The notes under the pieces were generated by a model that was given only the letters and a program-made list of their open reading frames with translations, did no database searches and was not told the origin of the DNA. A stretch of DNA of 64,000 nucleotides from Tigriopus japonicus (Eukaryota; Arthropoda; Copepoda; Harpacticoida; Harpacticidae). The position numbers and the translations under genes are program-made. The first letter of the stretch is position 1, and every line of letters starts with the position of its first letter. Shown in pieces: positions 22,327 through 32,214 of the stretch. The DNA lies in contig CM021313.1 of NCBI GenBank assembly GCA_010645155.1, forward strand, positions 843,301 through 907,300, in the 5' to 3' direction.

Positions 22327-24352
22327 TCAACTCTTTTGGTGATATCCTAACTAATGGACAAATGCGAGATTGAATGAATTCTGTCACGATCTGTTGATTT
22401 CCTTCTGAAGAGAACTCCAGAAGCAATTCCGGCGACTTAAAGTCCAATTTTGTGTACCCAAGGGTTTGAACTTGGTGCTCAATTTTAGGGTCCAATAGGC
22501 CTTTAAACCTCATCAGGAGACTATCGGATTTGGGTGACAGAAGAAAGATGGCAAACCACTCACAGCCGGACATATCATTGGGTGCGGGTTTATCTGCGGT
22601 GAATTTTCTCTGTCTATACTCTTCCGGCAACTTGACAGGCTTCTTCGTTTCCGAATCAACGCCAAAAACTATAGTAGGCACCTCAGCATAGGGTAGAACA
22701 TAAGTTTCACAAACGTATTCCGAACCACCCAGAACAATGGTCAAGTCTTTGTATAGTCTTTGAGCACAATCCAGCCATGATGATCCGTGAAAACTCGACG
22801 ATTTTTGACTCGGATAGTTCGATAGAAAAGTCTCAAATTCTTCCAACATCGGTCCGTTGTAATTCGGGTGATCGAGCCTCGCAATTTTACTTATAGCAAC
22901 CATCATGTGAGCTGTGCTCGTCATTACTTGGTCGTTCACCGTGAACTTGTATCGCTCATGGAGTAAAATGGACCCGCACGGTTTAACAGTGGTCAATGTG
23001 GGATTGGTAAAGATCGACTCGAAAAGGATAGGAAGTAAGTGACCCTTTAACAAAAGGGACAAGGTGCTGAATACTAAATCAAAGCAATCAGATTTGGTTT
23101 GAACGTTAGCCAATTGAAGGGCATTGGCGGACTTGTTCAAAAGGATGGCTTCTTCTTCAGGGGTGAATATTTGATGATCTGAGCAAATGACCGTTGATAT
23201 TAGTCTCAGATTTCCGGGCTTCAGTGACGCCGCAGGAGTTGAGAAATCCAATGTGATTTTGAGGAAAACTTCTCGCCAAAGATTCGGCTTCTGAGTTCCC
23301 GTCTGGCAACATAAAGCCAAAAGGCTCAACAATGTATCAAGCCTCCAATAGCTCCATGTTCGGGATTCGAGAGAGTTCACAAGGTTTTCAAACTGATCAT
23401 CCATTTTAACCAAAGAACTTGAGTATCTGTGAAGAAAGTTCAAGATGATCAAAAGTTGCGTGTCATTCAATTTCTCCACAAATCGTTGAGTTTTCTGAAG
23501 GATTAAGCCCAAAAATTCCATAGCTAATGGATGGCCGTTTGACGTTGTCATTGAGTGCTTTTGAAGCACATTGAGGCACAGCACCATGTCATTCAAGTCC
23601 AAGTCGTCAAAAAGATCAAACACCTTGTATAGGGCATAGTATTTGTGGTAATTGACAGGCAATCGACCAATTTGGTCGGACAAACGAAGAAACTCGACAA
23701 TTTGATCCTTCGAAAGTCGTTTGAAGAAACTCAAACTCCGGTTGGTCTTATCAGAGTGCTTGAGCACAAACCGTTCAAGGAATGTACCCTGAGTTATCTT
23801 TATTTGAAGGAGGCTCCAAGAAGTGGCCAACATAAATCGGTCGCCCACCTCGGTCAAATAGAGGCCGGATTCACGAGCCTCTGAACTTCCGGACATTCTC
23901 CAAAGGCACTCTTTTTGGAGCTCATCCCTCAGGTGCAAGAGCGCCCTCTCGTCTTTGTTCAACATCGAAGGACAGGGAAAGAACTTCCGGCAAACTGGCC
24001 ATAAGGCTAATGCTCGGATGCACCGACCCAATTCTTGGGTCGTCAAAGATCGGAGAGAGCCGACAATTTGAGGTCGGATTTGATCGAGCTCCAGTAGACG
24101 GACCTTCGGGTCGGTCTCGCAATTCAAGCTCATTCGGTCTAATTGCAAATTTTTGAGAAGGGATAAAGCCAATAAGTTGTCCAGGACTGGATTCTGGATC
24201 GGTATGAGTCGGTTCCACGAGGATGTGACAATCGGTTCCGGTTTGGTGTTGAGAGCGAGCGAAGCGGCTGCCGATGAAGAAGAATTTCGTCCATTGAAAC
24301 GATTGGGGCATATCCGGGATAGTGAAGTGACCCGAGACACACGCAACAACAT
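22322..24352 (-). CDS. FAST kinase domain-containing mitochondrial RNA-binding protein
   Basis: Single exon of 676 residues. The N-terminus (MLLRVSRVTSLSRICPNRF, then Ser/Ala-rich) has the positive charge and lack of acids of a mitochondrial presequence. The middle consists of repeated amphipathic helices with FASTK-like phrases such as YYALYKVFDLFDDLDLNDM, LNDTQLLIILNFLHRYSSS and WRLDTLLSLLALC. The C-terminal region, about 590-665, reads as a RAP domain (CEWFAIFLLSPKSD, then LGYTKLDFKSPELL). FASTK-family proteins process or stabilise mitochondrial mRNAs. The best guess is a divergent FASTKD5- or FASTKD2-type member, without strong support for one. The start at 24352 is the first Met before the presequence. 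Confidence 0.75.
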   Translation of the reverse strand: MLLRVSRVTSLSRICPNRFNGRNSSSSAAASLALNTKPEPIVTSSWNRLIPIQNPVLDNLLALSLLKNLQLDRMSLNCETDPKVRLLELDQIRPQIVGSLRSLTTQELGRCIRALALWPVCRKFFPCPSMLNKDERALLHLRDELQKECLWRMSGSSEARESGLYLTEVGDRFMLATSWSLLQIKITQGTFLERFVLKHSDKTNRSLSFFKRLSKDQIVEFLRLSDQIGRLPVNYHKYYALYKVFDLFDDLDLNDMVLCLNVLQKHSMTTSNGHPLAMEFLGLILQKTQRFVEKLNDTQLLIILNFLHRYSSSLVKMDDQFENLVNSLESRTWSYWRLDTLLSLLALCCQTGTQKPNLWREVFLKITLDFSTPAASLKPGNLRLISTVICSDHQIFTPEEEAILLNKSANALQLANVQTKSDCFDLVFSTLSLLLKGHLLPILFESIFTNPTLTTVKPCGSILLHERYKFTVNDQVMTSTAHMMVAISKIARLDHPNYNGPMLEEFETFLSNYPSQKSSSFHGSSWLDCAQRLYKDLTIVLGGSEYVCETYVLPYAEVPTIVFGVDSETKKPVKLPEEYRQRKFTADKPAPNDMSGCEWFAIFLLSPKSDSLLMRFKGLLDPKIEHQVQTLGYTKLDFKSPELLLEFSSEGNQQIVTEFIQSRICPLVRISPKELI

Positions 24353-25244
24353 GACGAAAACAATTCAATCTACCGCATTAGCGAAGTGTTGTGGTTTTGT
24401 TGTTGTTTTGATTTGGTATGTTATTAGAGGTTGAGCGATCGTAAAAATGCTAAGTCCGAAATCTCGCCGACACGTTGATTTCCCGGTTTACCACGCTGGA
24501 TCGATGGTCTGGCATCCTTCTAGTCCAGACTTCTAAACTTCGTAGAATCATGCATGTTCTTAATGTGCCCCAGGCTGTGTTAAGGCTTAACTAATTACAT
24601 TGAAGTTTCCAGTTGGGATACAAACCACGTGAGCTTCTTTGAGCTTGGGTACTGGTCAGGCAAGTGGAATATCAAGGCCAAGTCTTTTCCAAGAAGAGGA
24701 ATTGGACGCAATTACTAACTAATTAACCGTAATATATGTATAACCGAAAATTGCGCATTTGATAGTCTTTGGTGTTGCTCTGAAAGCCTTGAATTTACTA
24801 CAAGTCGAGTTACGACGGCTAACTCTTGAAAAACTCTAGGAACGATTAAGGGCCTATGTAGCCTCTCTTCAAAGTTTTGTCTGACAAGGGTACATTTCTG
24901 CCTTCCTTTTAGTACCATAGCCCTAAACCGTGTATAAAATGCTCTCGATGAACTATCCCAATGCCGTCCGAAATGATAAAGGTTTTTTTCTGTCCACAGG
25001 GCAGTGGAGGTTTATATTTCAGGCACAAGTATCAAGAGATCCCAAGAATTCGGGTGTAGCCCCGGGACCAAGATCTCGGTGAACAATCTGGGCCCAAAAT
25101 CCGCCCCTCCACGTGCATCATGAGTTTTTCGTATTGGGGTTCCACGTGTTTATGGAAAGAGGGGGGGATGATGATGGATGAATGATTGAATGGACACGGG
25201 CTCGCACCCGTGAACCACCCGTCCTCGTCCTCATGGCCGACCGC
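24353..25244. other. Intergenic
   Basis: This holds the upstream flank of the FASTK-family gene and the 3' flank of eL41. Nothing else is supported. Confidence 0.4.
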
Positions 25245-25322
25245 TTACTTGGATCGGGCACGCATCTTCCTGCGTTTCCGCTTTAGCCTGCGCATACGTT
25301 TCTTTCGCCACTTGGCTCTCAT
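25245..25322 (-). CDS. RpL41: Ribosomal protein eL41 (25 residues)
   Basis: A 25-codon frame on the minus strand from ATG 25322 to TAA 25245 encodes the highly basic peptide that begins MRAKWRKKRMRRLKRKRRK and ends MRARSK. This is the universal eL41 sequence, the smallest eukaryotic ribosomal protein, which bridges the subunits. The MRARSK end matches the insect form. It is far below usual ORF length cut-offs. Just upstream (minus sense) is an acceptor TTTGTTTTAG|TGATCC, so the coding sequence lies wholly in the last exon. Confidence 0.95.
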   Translation of the reverse strand: MRAKWRKKRMRRLKRKRRKMRARSK

Positions 25323-25334
25323 GGTGGAGGATCA

Positions 25335-25522
25335 CTAAAACAAACCCATAAGAACGCATTTATCAACCTTAAAAAATCCAGGCCTATCTCGAACATCCGT
25401 CCGTGATCGGGACAGAAACTCGGGGGAATGGGAAGTCGGCCTTGGGGTGGGTTTAGTTTGGCGTGTTATGAAAACAAGGCTAGCGGGAAAAAGTGCCCAA
25501 GTGCGAGAATGTTTTGTCTTAC
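25335..25522 (-). promoter_or_regulatory. Probable 5' UTR intron of eL41
   Basis: On the minus strand, CTAG|GTAAGAC at 25523/25522 and TTTTAG|TGATCC at 25335/25334 form a 188-bp GT-AG intron ending 12 bp before the eL41 ATG. The exon upstream includes CCTCTTCTCTTG and other pyrimidine runs, consistent with a terminal oligopyrimidine leader as expected for ribosomal protein mRNAs. The exact transcription start is inferred. Confidence 0.55.
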
Positions 25523-26224
25523 CTAGTCGGAGAGACGTCCGTCTAGTGAGAAGATTCAAGAGAAGAGGATGAGCAGCTGGCAAACCCGGATATTGAAGAC
25601 TAGCGGCCACTTCAAACCACGGAAAACGAGAAGCCATGAGAATTTAGAAGAGGACAAATTTGACAAGTAAGGGAAACTAACCCCTGGCACCATTTACGTT
25701 TATGGACCATTTACAAAGAGGGATCAAAAGTACTTCGAGAAAACTTAAAGTGTCTATGTTTATTGTTTGTGTGCTACATATCTCTATGATCAAAAACATC
25801 ATTCGTTTTGAGTCTAACTCGGCGAAATCATTGGCACAAAACAAGTCCATTTACGATCCTTATGTTTTGGCTCTTTACTAACATGGTGAAACAAGTTACA
25901 TGCGAATTAAGTAATTTGTTCTCTTTCTTGGAAAAGAGTTCTCCATATTTCCATATGAGATGATACTCCCAGGGTATTTTCCAAGAGAGAGAACAAATTA
26001 CTTGCTATGTAAATCAACCCGAGTATATAGCAAGATCATCTTCACTGCGTGGTGTGTCTTGGCCTTATTATTAAAAAAGTTGAACGGATTTAACTGAAAT
26101 TGGTTTACAAAGCACGTCCCCTGCATTAAGACCTGGCAACGATCATTTATTTCTCGGAATATATTGATTATTGAGAGATGAAAATAGCAAGCAGCCTTGA
26201 GGTTTCAACAGAAACCGTCAACTA
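25523..26224. other. Intergenic (eL41 promoter and iRhom 3' flank)
   Basis: The right part is AT-rich. A loose inverted repeat is visible: AATTTGTTCTCTTTCTTGG near 25913 and a complementary copy near 25981-26002, about 50 bp apart. This could fold as a hairpin in RNA. No gene was seen. Confidence 0.35.
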
Positions 26225-28402
26225 TTAGAATAGGCTTCTGGGTTCCACGGTATAGTCAATATTTTGTTCGGCGCAAAAGTCGGAGACTATCGGTATACAA
26301 CTGAGTAATTTGCAGATTTCACAATCGCCCAAAGACAAGGAGTAAAAGAGGATAGTTAATGTCAAGAAAAGAGCCACCACAATCATCAACGGAAAGGTCA
26401 CTCGAAACACCTGCCAGGACAAGGACACGGGCGTTTTGTCAAAGTTGATGTGTGGCAGTAGGGCGTATGAAAGCAAAAGTCCGGCCAGAAATCCAAACAC
26501 ATGCGCGTAATTATCCACCCAAGGGACCATCCCAAATAAGATTAGAAATATCATCACACCGGAGAGCTCCAATAGTGAAAGCGAAGGGCGCCTTAGGATG
26601 CGCCAAGCTTTCACCACTTCGATGATGAACGTGGCCAAGATACCAAACAAGGCTCCAGAAGGTCCACACTCTGCCCGATAGGGGATAAAAATGGCTGAAG
26701 CGAGATTACCGATGATTCCTGATCCAAAATAGATGATGGAGAGTCGCAGAGGACCGCACATCTTCTCCAGATCCCGCATGAAATACAATTGTAAGACTAC
26801 CACAATCAACAATTGAAACAAGCCGGCATTCAGAAAAAGCGATGTCCACAATCGATAAAATTGATCTGGAACGTCTTCCTTGGCAAACGGTAACATGCCG
26901 CAGACGTCACCGATACAAGAGACTTGTGAGCACAGATTGGCTTCTTTGTGCAAAGTTCCGCCGACCCAACGACAGAACTCTTCCGATCTTAATTCACAAC
27001 GGCCATGGATCCCAATGCAACACGGCTTGGCCAATACTTCACAAGACATGTGGTTAGGCGCTCCTATGGAATAGTTCTTCTCACTCATGACATTTTGATA
27101 GCAAATGGGCCATTTCCCAATATTATCTGGCCAAGTATTGACTCCGCTGGAAATTGGATTCAGACAAAAACGCGGGTCTTGACCACAAACGGGCCCAGAT
27201 ACACGTCCACCAACTCCATGATCTGTGGAGTTCCATTTCACGAAGGTTGATAGTAAAGGTGAACAATTTTCACGAACCGTCTGGACACACCCAGAGCGGT
27301 CGTTTTTGATGCAACAGCCTGATTCGGAGACTTCTTTCATTCGTTCTTCTTGGACAAGTTTGGAAATCGAGGGGTCAGGTCTCATGCAAGGTGTGTACTT
27401 TGCCCCCAAATGAATCAGGTCACGAGCGGGAGGCCCTAGCCAGAAATTTGCCGGTGCCCGAACATCCACTTGCTCTAAAGTCAAGAACTCAGTCATGACG
27501 AGGCCAGTTGAACGTGCAAGGCCCGCTCCAAAGGGACCAATTCCGTACCATAAGATGGTAATAATCATGATGACAATGTGAACAAACGATATCCAATAAG
27601 TGAAATACGGTCGGAAATCGGTCAAATCATCTAGTTGCCGTTTCACGTGAGGCTGCCTTAAGACGGATCCATCTACTTGCCTTTGAAATAAACGCCCCAA
27701 GGCTCCCACTCCAAATTGACGGCGATCAGAATTATCAAAGAGATGCCCTAAATATCTGGACCCGATAGCCGTGCGCGGTAAGCGATTTGACTCACCGGCA
27801 ACTTCGGGCGAGGGCAGATCGACAACATCATCGTTCTCAATATCAGGTGAAACAATGACCTCAGTGGAAACGGAAGGTGGAAAACTTCGTGATGGAGAAA
27901 ATCCTTTGGTCCCTGAACCACGACCTACATGCGTTGTGGGTCGTTTAGACGTTAGATATTGGTGAATATACTGGCACAGCTCTTTGGCATATGCAAGTAC
28001 TGAATGCTTATGTCCGACAAAAGGGAAGGCCTGCTCAAAAAGGATGCGTCCATCAATTTCGTCTTCTTCGTACTCTTGAGTGAGCTCAGATAGAACCGAG
28101 TCTTTAAGGCCCCCTCGACGTCGCAAGGCCAACCGAAGTCTTCTTTCATTCCATTTCTCGCTTCGAGATTTTCTGAGGGAGCTTCGCTTGTTCCTCAGGG
28201 TAGAATTGGGATTTGTGGGTAGACTTTGGCTTTGAAGGTTCCTGGATTGAGGAGTTCCATGGTTGTCAGCGGGAAAACCGGGATCAGAAAATTCGGCGGG
28301 GTCGGTGATGTTGAAGAACTCTTTGAGACTCTCACTGATGGCATTCGTGACGGAGGAGCTATTAACATCGCCCGGGGTGTCATCCACCTCCATGGGATCC
28401 AT
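26225..28402 (-). CDS. iRhom, inactive rhomboid pseudoprotease (RHBDF family)
   Basis: Single exon of 725 residues. A long cytoplasmic N-terminus contains the basic LRNKRSSLRKSRSEKWNERR region. It is followed by a first membrane span (ISFVHIVIMIITILWYGIG, about 275-295), a large cysteine-rich lumenal iRhom homology domain (about 300-500) and a six-helix rhomboid core. The GxSx position reads GPSG (residues 580-583), with the iRhom-specific proline, and the helix-6 histidine is present in WVDNYAHVFGF (H634). iRhoms act in the ER and early secretory path on EGFR-ligand fate and ADAM17 trafficking. The proline in the motif is reported to prevent proteolysis, so it is called inactive, although the serine is still there. 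The N-terminal tail is shorter than in vertebrates. Confidence 0.92.
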   Translation of the reverse strand: MDPMEVDDTPGDVNSSSVTNAISESLKEFFNITDPAEFSDPGFPADNHGTPQSRNLQSQSLPTNPNSTLRNKRSSLRKSRSEKWNERRLRLALRRRGGLKDSVLSELTQEYEEDEIDGRILFEQAFPFVGHKHSVLAYAKELCQYIHQYLTSKRPTTHVGRGSGTKGFSPSRSFPPSVSTEVIVSPDIENDDVVDLPSPEVAGESNRLPRTAIGSRYLGHLFDNSDRRQFGVGALGRLFQRQVDGSVLRQPHVKRQLDDLTDFRPYFTYWISFVHIVIMIITILWYGIGPFGAGLARSTGLVMTEFLTLEQVDVRAPANFWLGPPARDLIHLGAKYTPCMRPDPSISKLVQEERMKEVSESGCCIKNDRSGCVQTVRENCSPLLSTFVKWNSTDHGVGGRVSGPVCGQDPRFCLNPISSGVNTWPDNIGKWPICYQNVMSEKNYSIGAPNHMSCEVLAKPCCIGIHGRCELRSEEFCRWVGGTLHKEANLCSQVSCIGDVCGMLPFAKEDVPDQFYRLWTSLFLNAGLFQLLIVVVLQLYFMRDLEKMCGPLRLSIIYFGSGIIGNLASAIFIPYRAECGPSGALFGILATFIIEVVKAWRILRRPSLSLLELSGVMIFLILFGMVPWVDNYAHVFGFLAGLLLSYALLPHINFDKTPVSLSWQVFRVTFPLMIVVALFLTLTILFYSLSLGDCEICKLLSCIPIVSDFCAEQNIDYTVEPRSLF

Positions 28403-29668
28403 GTTGTGGCACTCACAACTCCACTTTTTTAAGTTCTTATGATTTGCTATGGAACAGTCCCGCTTTGTTTTGGAACAAAGGCCTCTGTTGACAGATTCTT
28501 ATTATTGCTGTCGGCGTGACCAGCAAACTAAGTGCTAAATTCGCCCAAAAGCTTCGTTCATGGTGCTGTGTTTAGCTAAATGTTTAAACAACTCTTTTCG
28601 ACAGTTTCTGAATATGATGGTTTCTTGTCTTTTAGCTAAGAATGGCAGGCTAAAAAACTGCAAATTTACTCTGTTTTTTTATAGACAAATCCAAAACTAA
28701 TCCCTACTATACTGTCATTGAAACCGAGTATTCTCACCCTTTTCTCTCTCTTATACTCTTATACTCACTGCTCTTGTACCGACTTTTATCCTTTTCTAGT
28801 TCAAATCCACAATTTATATTGATGATATTAAGTACCAACATATTCATTGATGTTAATCAGCATCAGCATATTTTTGATACACTACCGACCACGTGAAGAA
28901 ATGGCCGGGCGCGGGTTGCATAATGTTCTAAGAAGAAATTGCGTTGGTAAATGAAAAGTAAAAGTGTAGGATAGAGTCTTCGGTGTAGGCTTTTAACATA
29001 ATGAAAATTGCGCTAAAATCCCTAGAGAACATTCTAGAATGTAGAAAGCGGATGAAGGTAATCATTAGTTGGAATGATAACACACCACATAATTCTCCTA
29101 CACACGCCCTAGTTTCACATTCCTCATGAATCACATGGCTTCGAGAGCAAAGCTTGCGATACGAGAAGGTTCCAATGGGGAAAGCGCGTGGATGAGGACC
29201 ATCGAGTGGATTCGCTTCTCCGAGCATTAACGTGAGTCGGATATGGACCCAGACAAAGTTGAAATATTTTTGTTTTCGGTATCCAGCGCGAGATTACTTT
29301 AGCGTGACGAACATCGAGTGGATAAATAGCGTGGAGTCTTTACATTGTGCACATTTTCAACATGGTTGCAAATTAATTTCATCAACGTAATTGGAAAAGC
29401 TTCAAAATATCTTCCCCTAGACTTTCGAATGTGTTTGAATTAACGTTGATAGTAGTGAACGTTAGACTTATTGATAGGCCCTCATTGTTGACTCGCTGTT
29501 TCTGGCCTCAGTTCAGCAGCGTCGCCTCAACGGCCAAAGTACTTGCTCAGGGAAGGGCTTTAGCTCAGTGTTACAATAATCAGTCAAAATCAAGGGTTGT
29601 TGAGTCAATTTGGCTTTTTTCTTTATATCTGCAAAAAGGTAACTCTTGTTTGGGAGAAAACATGTGAA

Positions 29669-30169
29669 TCATTTCTTTTTACTATAATTTTTGTTAAGTG
29701 TCATGTCTGGCACTTCTTGAGGGTTTTTTGGCACATAAAGAGGGGCAAAAAGTTCGGCAACCCTGTTGAAACGTACAACGTTTGTTGGGTTGTTAGCGTT
29801 CGTGGAATCATTGCTGGCGTCGTATGACCCACGCACGTGATTGACTGACTGACTCGAGCAAATGTTAAGAGAGAACATTTCTGACAAAGGCTCGCATTCT
29901 CGACTGTCGCTCTGAGTCATGTAAATTGCTCGGTTATTTCGCCATTTATGGACAGATATCTGATGAAGTGAATTTACATCATGAGTCAATTCCTGTATGT
30001 TGTTTGACAGAAGAACAGAGAGAGAGACTCGTCCTAGATTTAAATGACTTTTAGTATTCTTCTCGATTGGTGTCAGTGATATGGAAGAAGGTAATAATGA
30101 TTTCCCTCTAAGAATGACATGTTCCATTGTGCAAGTACATGGGCCTTCATTCATGTCTTTTTGGAACAA
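29669..30169 (-). CDS. Uncharacterised open reading frame, doubtful
   Basis: An open frame of 166 codons that is longer than its surroundings but has no recognisable domain. Composition is polar, with a lysine-rich end. There is no signal peptide, and a candidate upstream exon at 30151-30408 (-) is equally featureless. It is recorded only because of its length. Confidence 0.2.
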   Translation of the reverse strand: MFQKDMNEGPCTCTMEHVILRGKSLLPSSISLTPIEKNTKSHLNLGRVSLSVLLSNNIQELTHDVNSLHQISVHKWRNNRAIYMTQSDSRECEPLSEMFSLNICSSQSVNHVRGSYDASNDSTNANNPTNVVRFNRVAELFAPLYVPKNPQEVPDMTLNKNYSKKK

Positions 30170-31544
30170 GCCGTGTTAGCCGCAGGACGGTGGATGAAAC
30201 TGCGGCCAATGCGGCCTAAAGCGTCGCATTTTCGACTCTTTCGACTGCTGGTCTTTACTGTCTTAGTCTTTACTTCGACCTGCCTCCACGAGTGGAATTG
30301 TCCACGGTAGCCTGCTACTATGGGCGTGTACCTTAATGCATGGATAGCTTCGTTGGAACGCCCATCGATGTTCATTTTAGTCTCTTTTGCGTTTTGCCAC
30401 GTAGCCAAAGCACGCTGTCCTGTTTTTGGCAGTGAGGCAGTCTCACTTCAGTTCAGACGAGGCCATTCACTTCAGAGTTCCATCCCTAAATAGAGTTCTC
30501 TAACTAGAGTTCTTGCAATCCTGATAAGCAAGTCTTCCTGATGGAACGTGAAGGTCATTCTCACTCAAAGCATTTTAGTAGATTACTCTTTCAATTAAAA
30601 CCAATTTTTCCACGATCCCTTTAAAAACACCATTAGATGTGAAAGAAAGAACGCTAGAGAGCTGTTGATTTCTTCTGAAGTTATTCACACCAACTTGATT
30701 CACTGATGTAATACTTCGGATTTGTTTCCCTCACAAGATCTGTAAGGTTCTTTGTCCTATCCTTGAAAGCGATTGAAGGAGAACCACCCACCTGATTCAA
30801 AGTTTAGCTTTTTTTCAACGCAAGTTCTCATTTTCATGGCCATTTTGTCCTAACATTGCATGCCAAATGCATTAAAGTTGGGTCACAAAAAGATGGCGAT
30901 TGAATTTCAATCTTACTCTTGTTTCCTTAACTCACAAATCTGATCACCATGTTTCCATTACTTTTTTTTCTCAGAACATTTGCGAGCTTGTCAAGATTTT
31001 CCTTTGCCTAGTCCATAGTCAGCGTGGCATATCTCTAAGTAAAGACTTCTAGCTAGTATCCCAGTCGTACTATGACGATAGATCTTGCCTATTTTGCCTA
31101 AGAACTGCTCTTAGGCAAACGGGTCGGGTTTGTCGAGGCCAGGGTAGGTCTGGCGCCTTCTCAGCAAACCGAGTCCTCTGCAGTTGAAAGGCTAACCTGC
31201 GAAAGCTGGTCTGCCATACTGTACCAGCCGCACTCTACGGAATGAAGAGGTCGGCAGAGCTGAAACACAAAAATCGAAGAGCACAAGAGCAGCAGAACGT
31301 CAGAGACCGATTGTCGATTCGGACGTACTTTTTTAATGTAAAATGCCAACCAATGTTCATCTCAATTGTGCAAGTATGCAGCCTACTTTCTTGGTCAATC
31401 GATGCTAAACAGATTGAAATTGACTTGAAAGTGCTCCTCCCGCTTGTTCCAAGAAGACATGATTCACAGAAACTTGGGCATTCATGTTTTATGACTGATT
31501 TTCATTCAGGTAACTTTGGGGCGGATGAGGGAACTAGAACAAAC

Positions 31545-31740
31545 CTGGGTCCAAAGCGACTTCCTCTATTGCTTTGACCTGGGTCTGGGACCCTGGATCC
31601 ACTAAGTGTTGGACATTGTGCAGGATTCTCCGGCGATGATTACGTGCATCATCTCGCCGTGTCAAATTTCCACCGTTCATGGCCTCGTAACTTGATTTTA
31701 CATGACTTCCTTTCGTCATCGAATCCCTGTCCGACGCCAT
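31545..31740 (-). CDS. Possible first coding exon of an unidentified gene
   Basis: From an ATG in good context (CCAAAATGGCG) at 31740, the frame runs 65 codons to a plausible donor (GACCCAG|GTTTGT). The peptide is polar and basic (for example LTRRDDARNHRRRILHNVQ). I did not find a convincing downstream exon, and the family is not recognised. Confidence 0.3.
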
Positions 31741-32214
31741 TTTGGATTTTTCCTTTTTGGCTGTCAGTTTGGAACGGACCAAACGAGATTTGTTGTAATC
31801 TCGCGGTGGGGACTGAAACTTGCAAATGAACGAAGCGTACAAGAAACCTTGATGTTTCACATGTTAGAGTGGAAACGAAACACTTGTTACCCTTAGAAAT
31901 TGGCCAAGACCGTCAAATTTTAAATGTTTATATAAGAAACTTCTTTTATTCAAGACTTTTCTAGCCCCCCTCCCTTCTCATGGCAAACAGTTGGTTTTAA
32001 AATATCTAAATTTATAAAAAATGGATTAAAAACTAAAAAAATAATTGCATTTAAAACGAAGTAAATTTTCATTGAATTACCACGCATAGGTCGTTAAAAA
32101 GTGACAAAGATGAATCTCTAATGAGGAGATTATTATGCATGTTAAGATTAGTCATTTCATAACCCCTTCCCTACTAGAACCAAAGTCAATTGCGTTTACT
32201 TTCTGATTTCCAGA

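Larger units (their letters stand above)
28403..32214. other. Intergenic, 3.8 kb, with weak coding candidates
   Basis: No gene can be named here. Two weak candidates are listed separately: 29669-30169 (-) and 31545-31740 (-). The last 40 bp before the ZC3H4-like ATG contains a pyrimidine tract and CAG (TTTCCAG|AATG), which suggests a 5' UTR intron whose first exon lies somewhere in this stretch. Confidence 0.4.

Noticed and set aside
28902..28916. Alu-like GGCCGGGCGCGG word
   Set aside because: Only 12 bases match the start of a primate Alu, and the rest does not follow. The genome is not mammalian, so it is coincidence.
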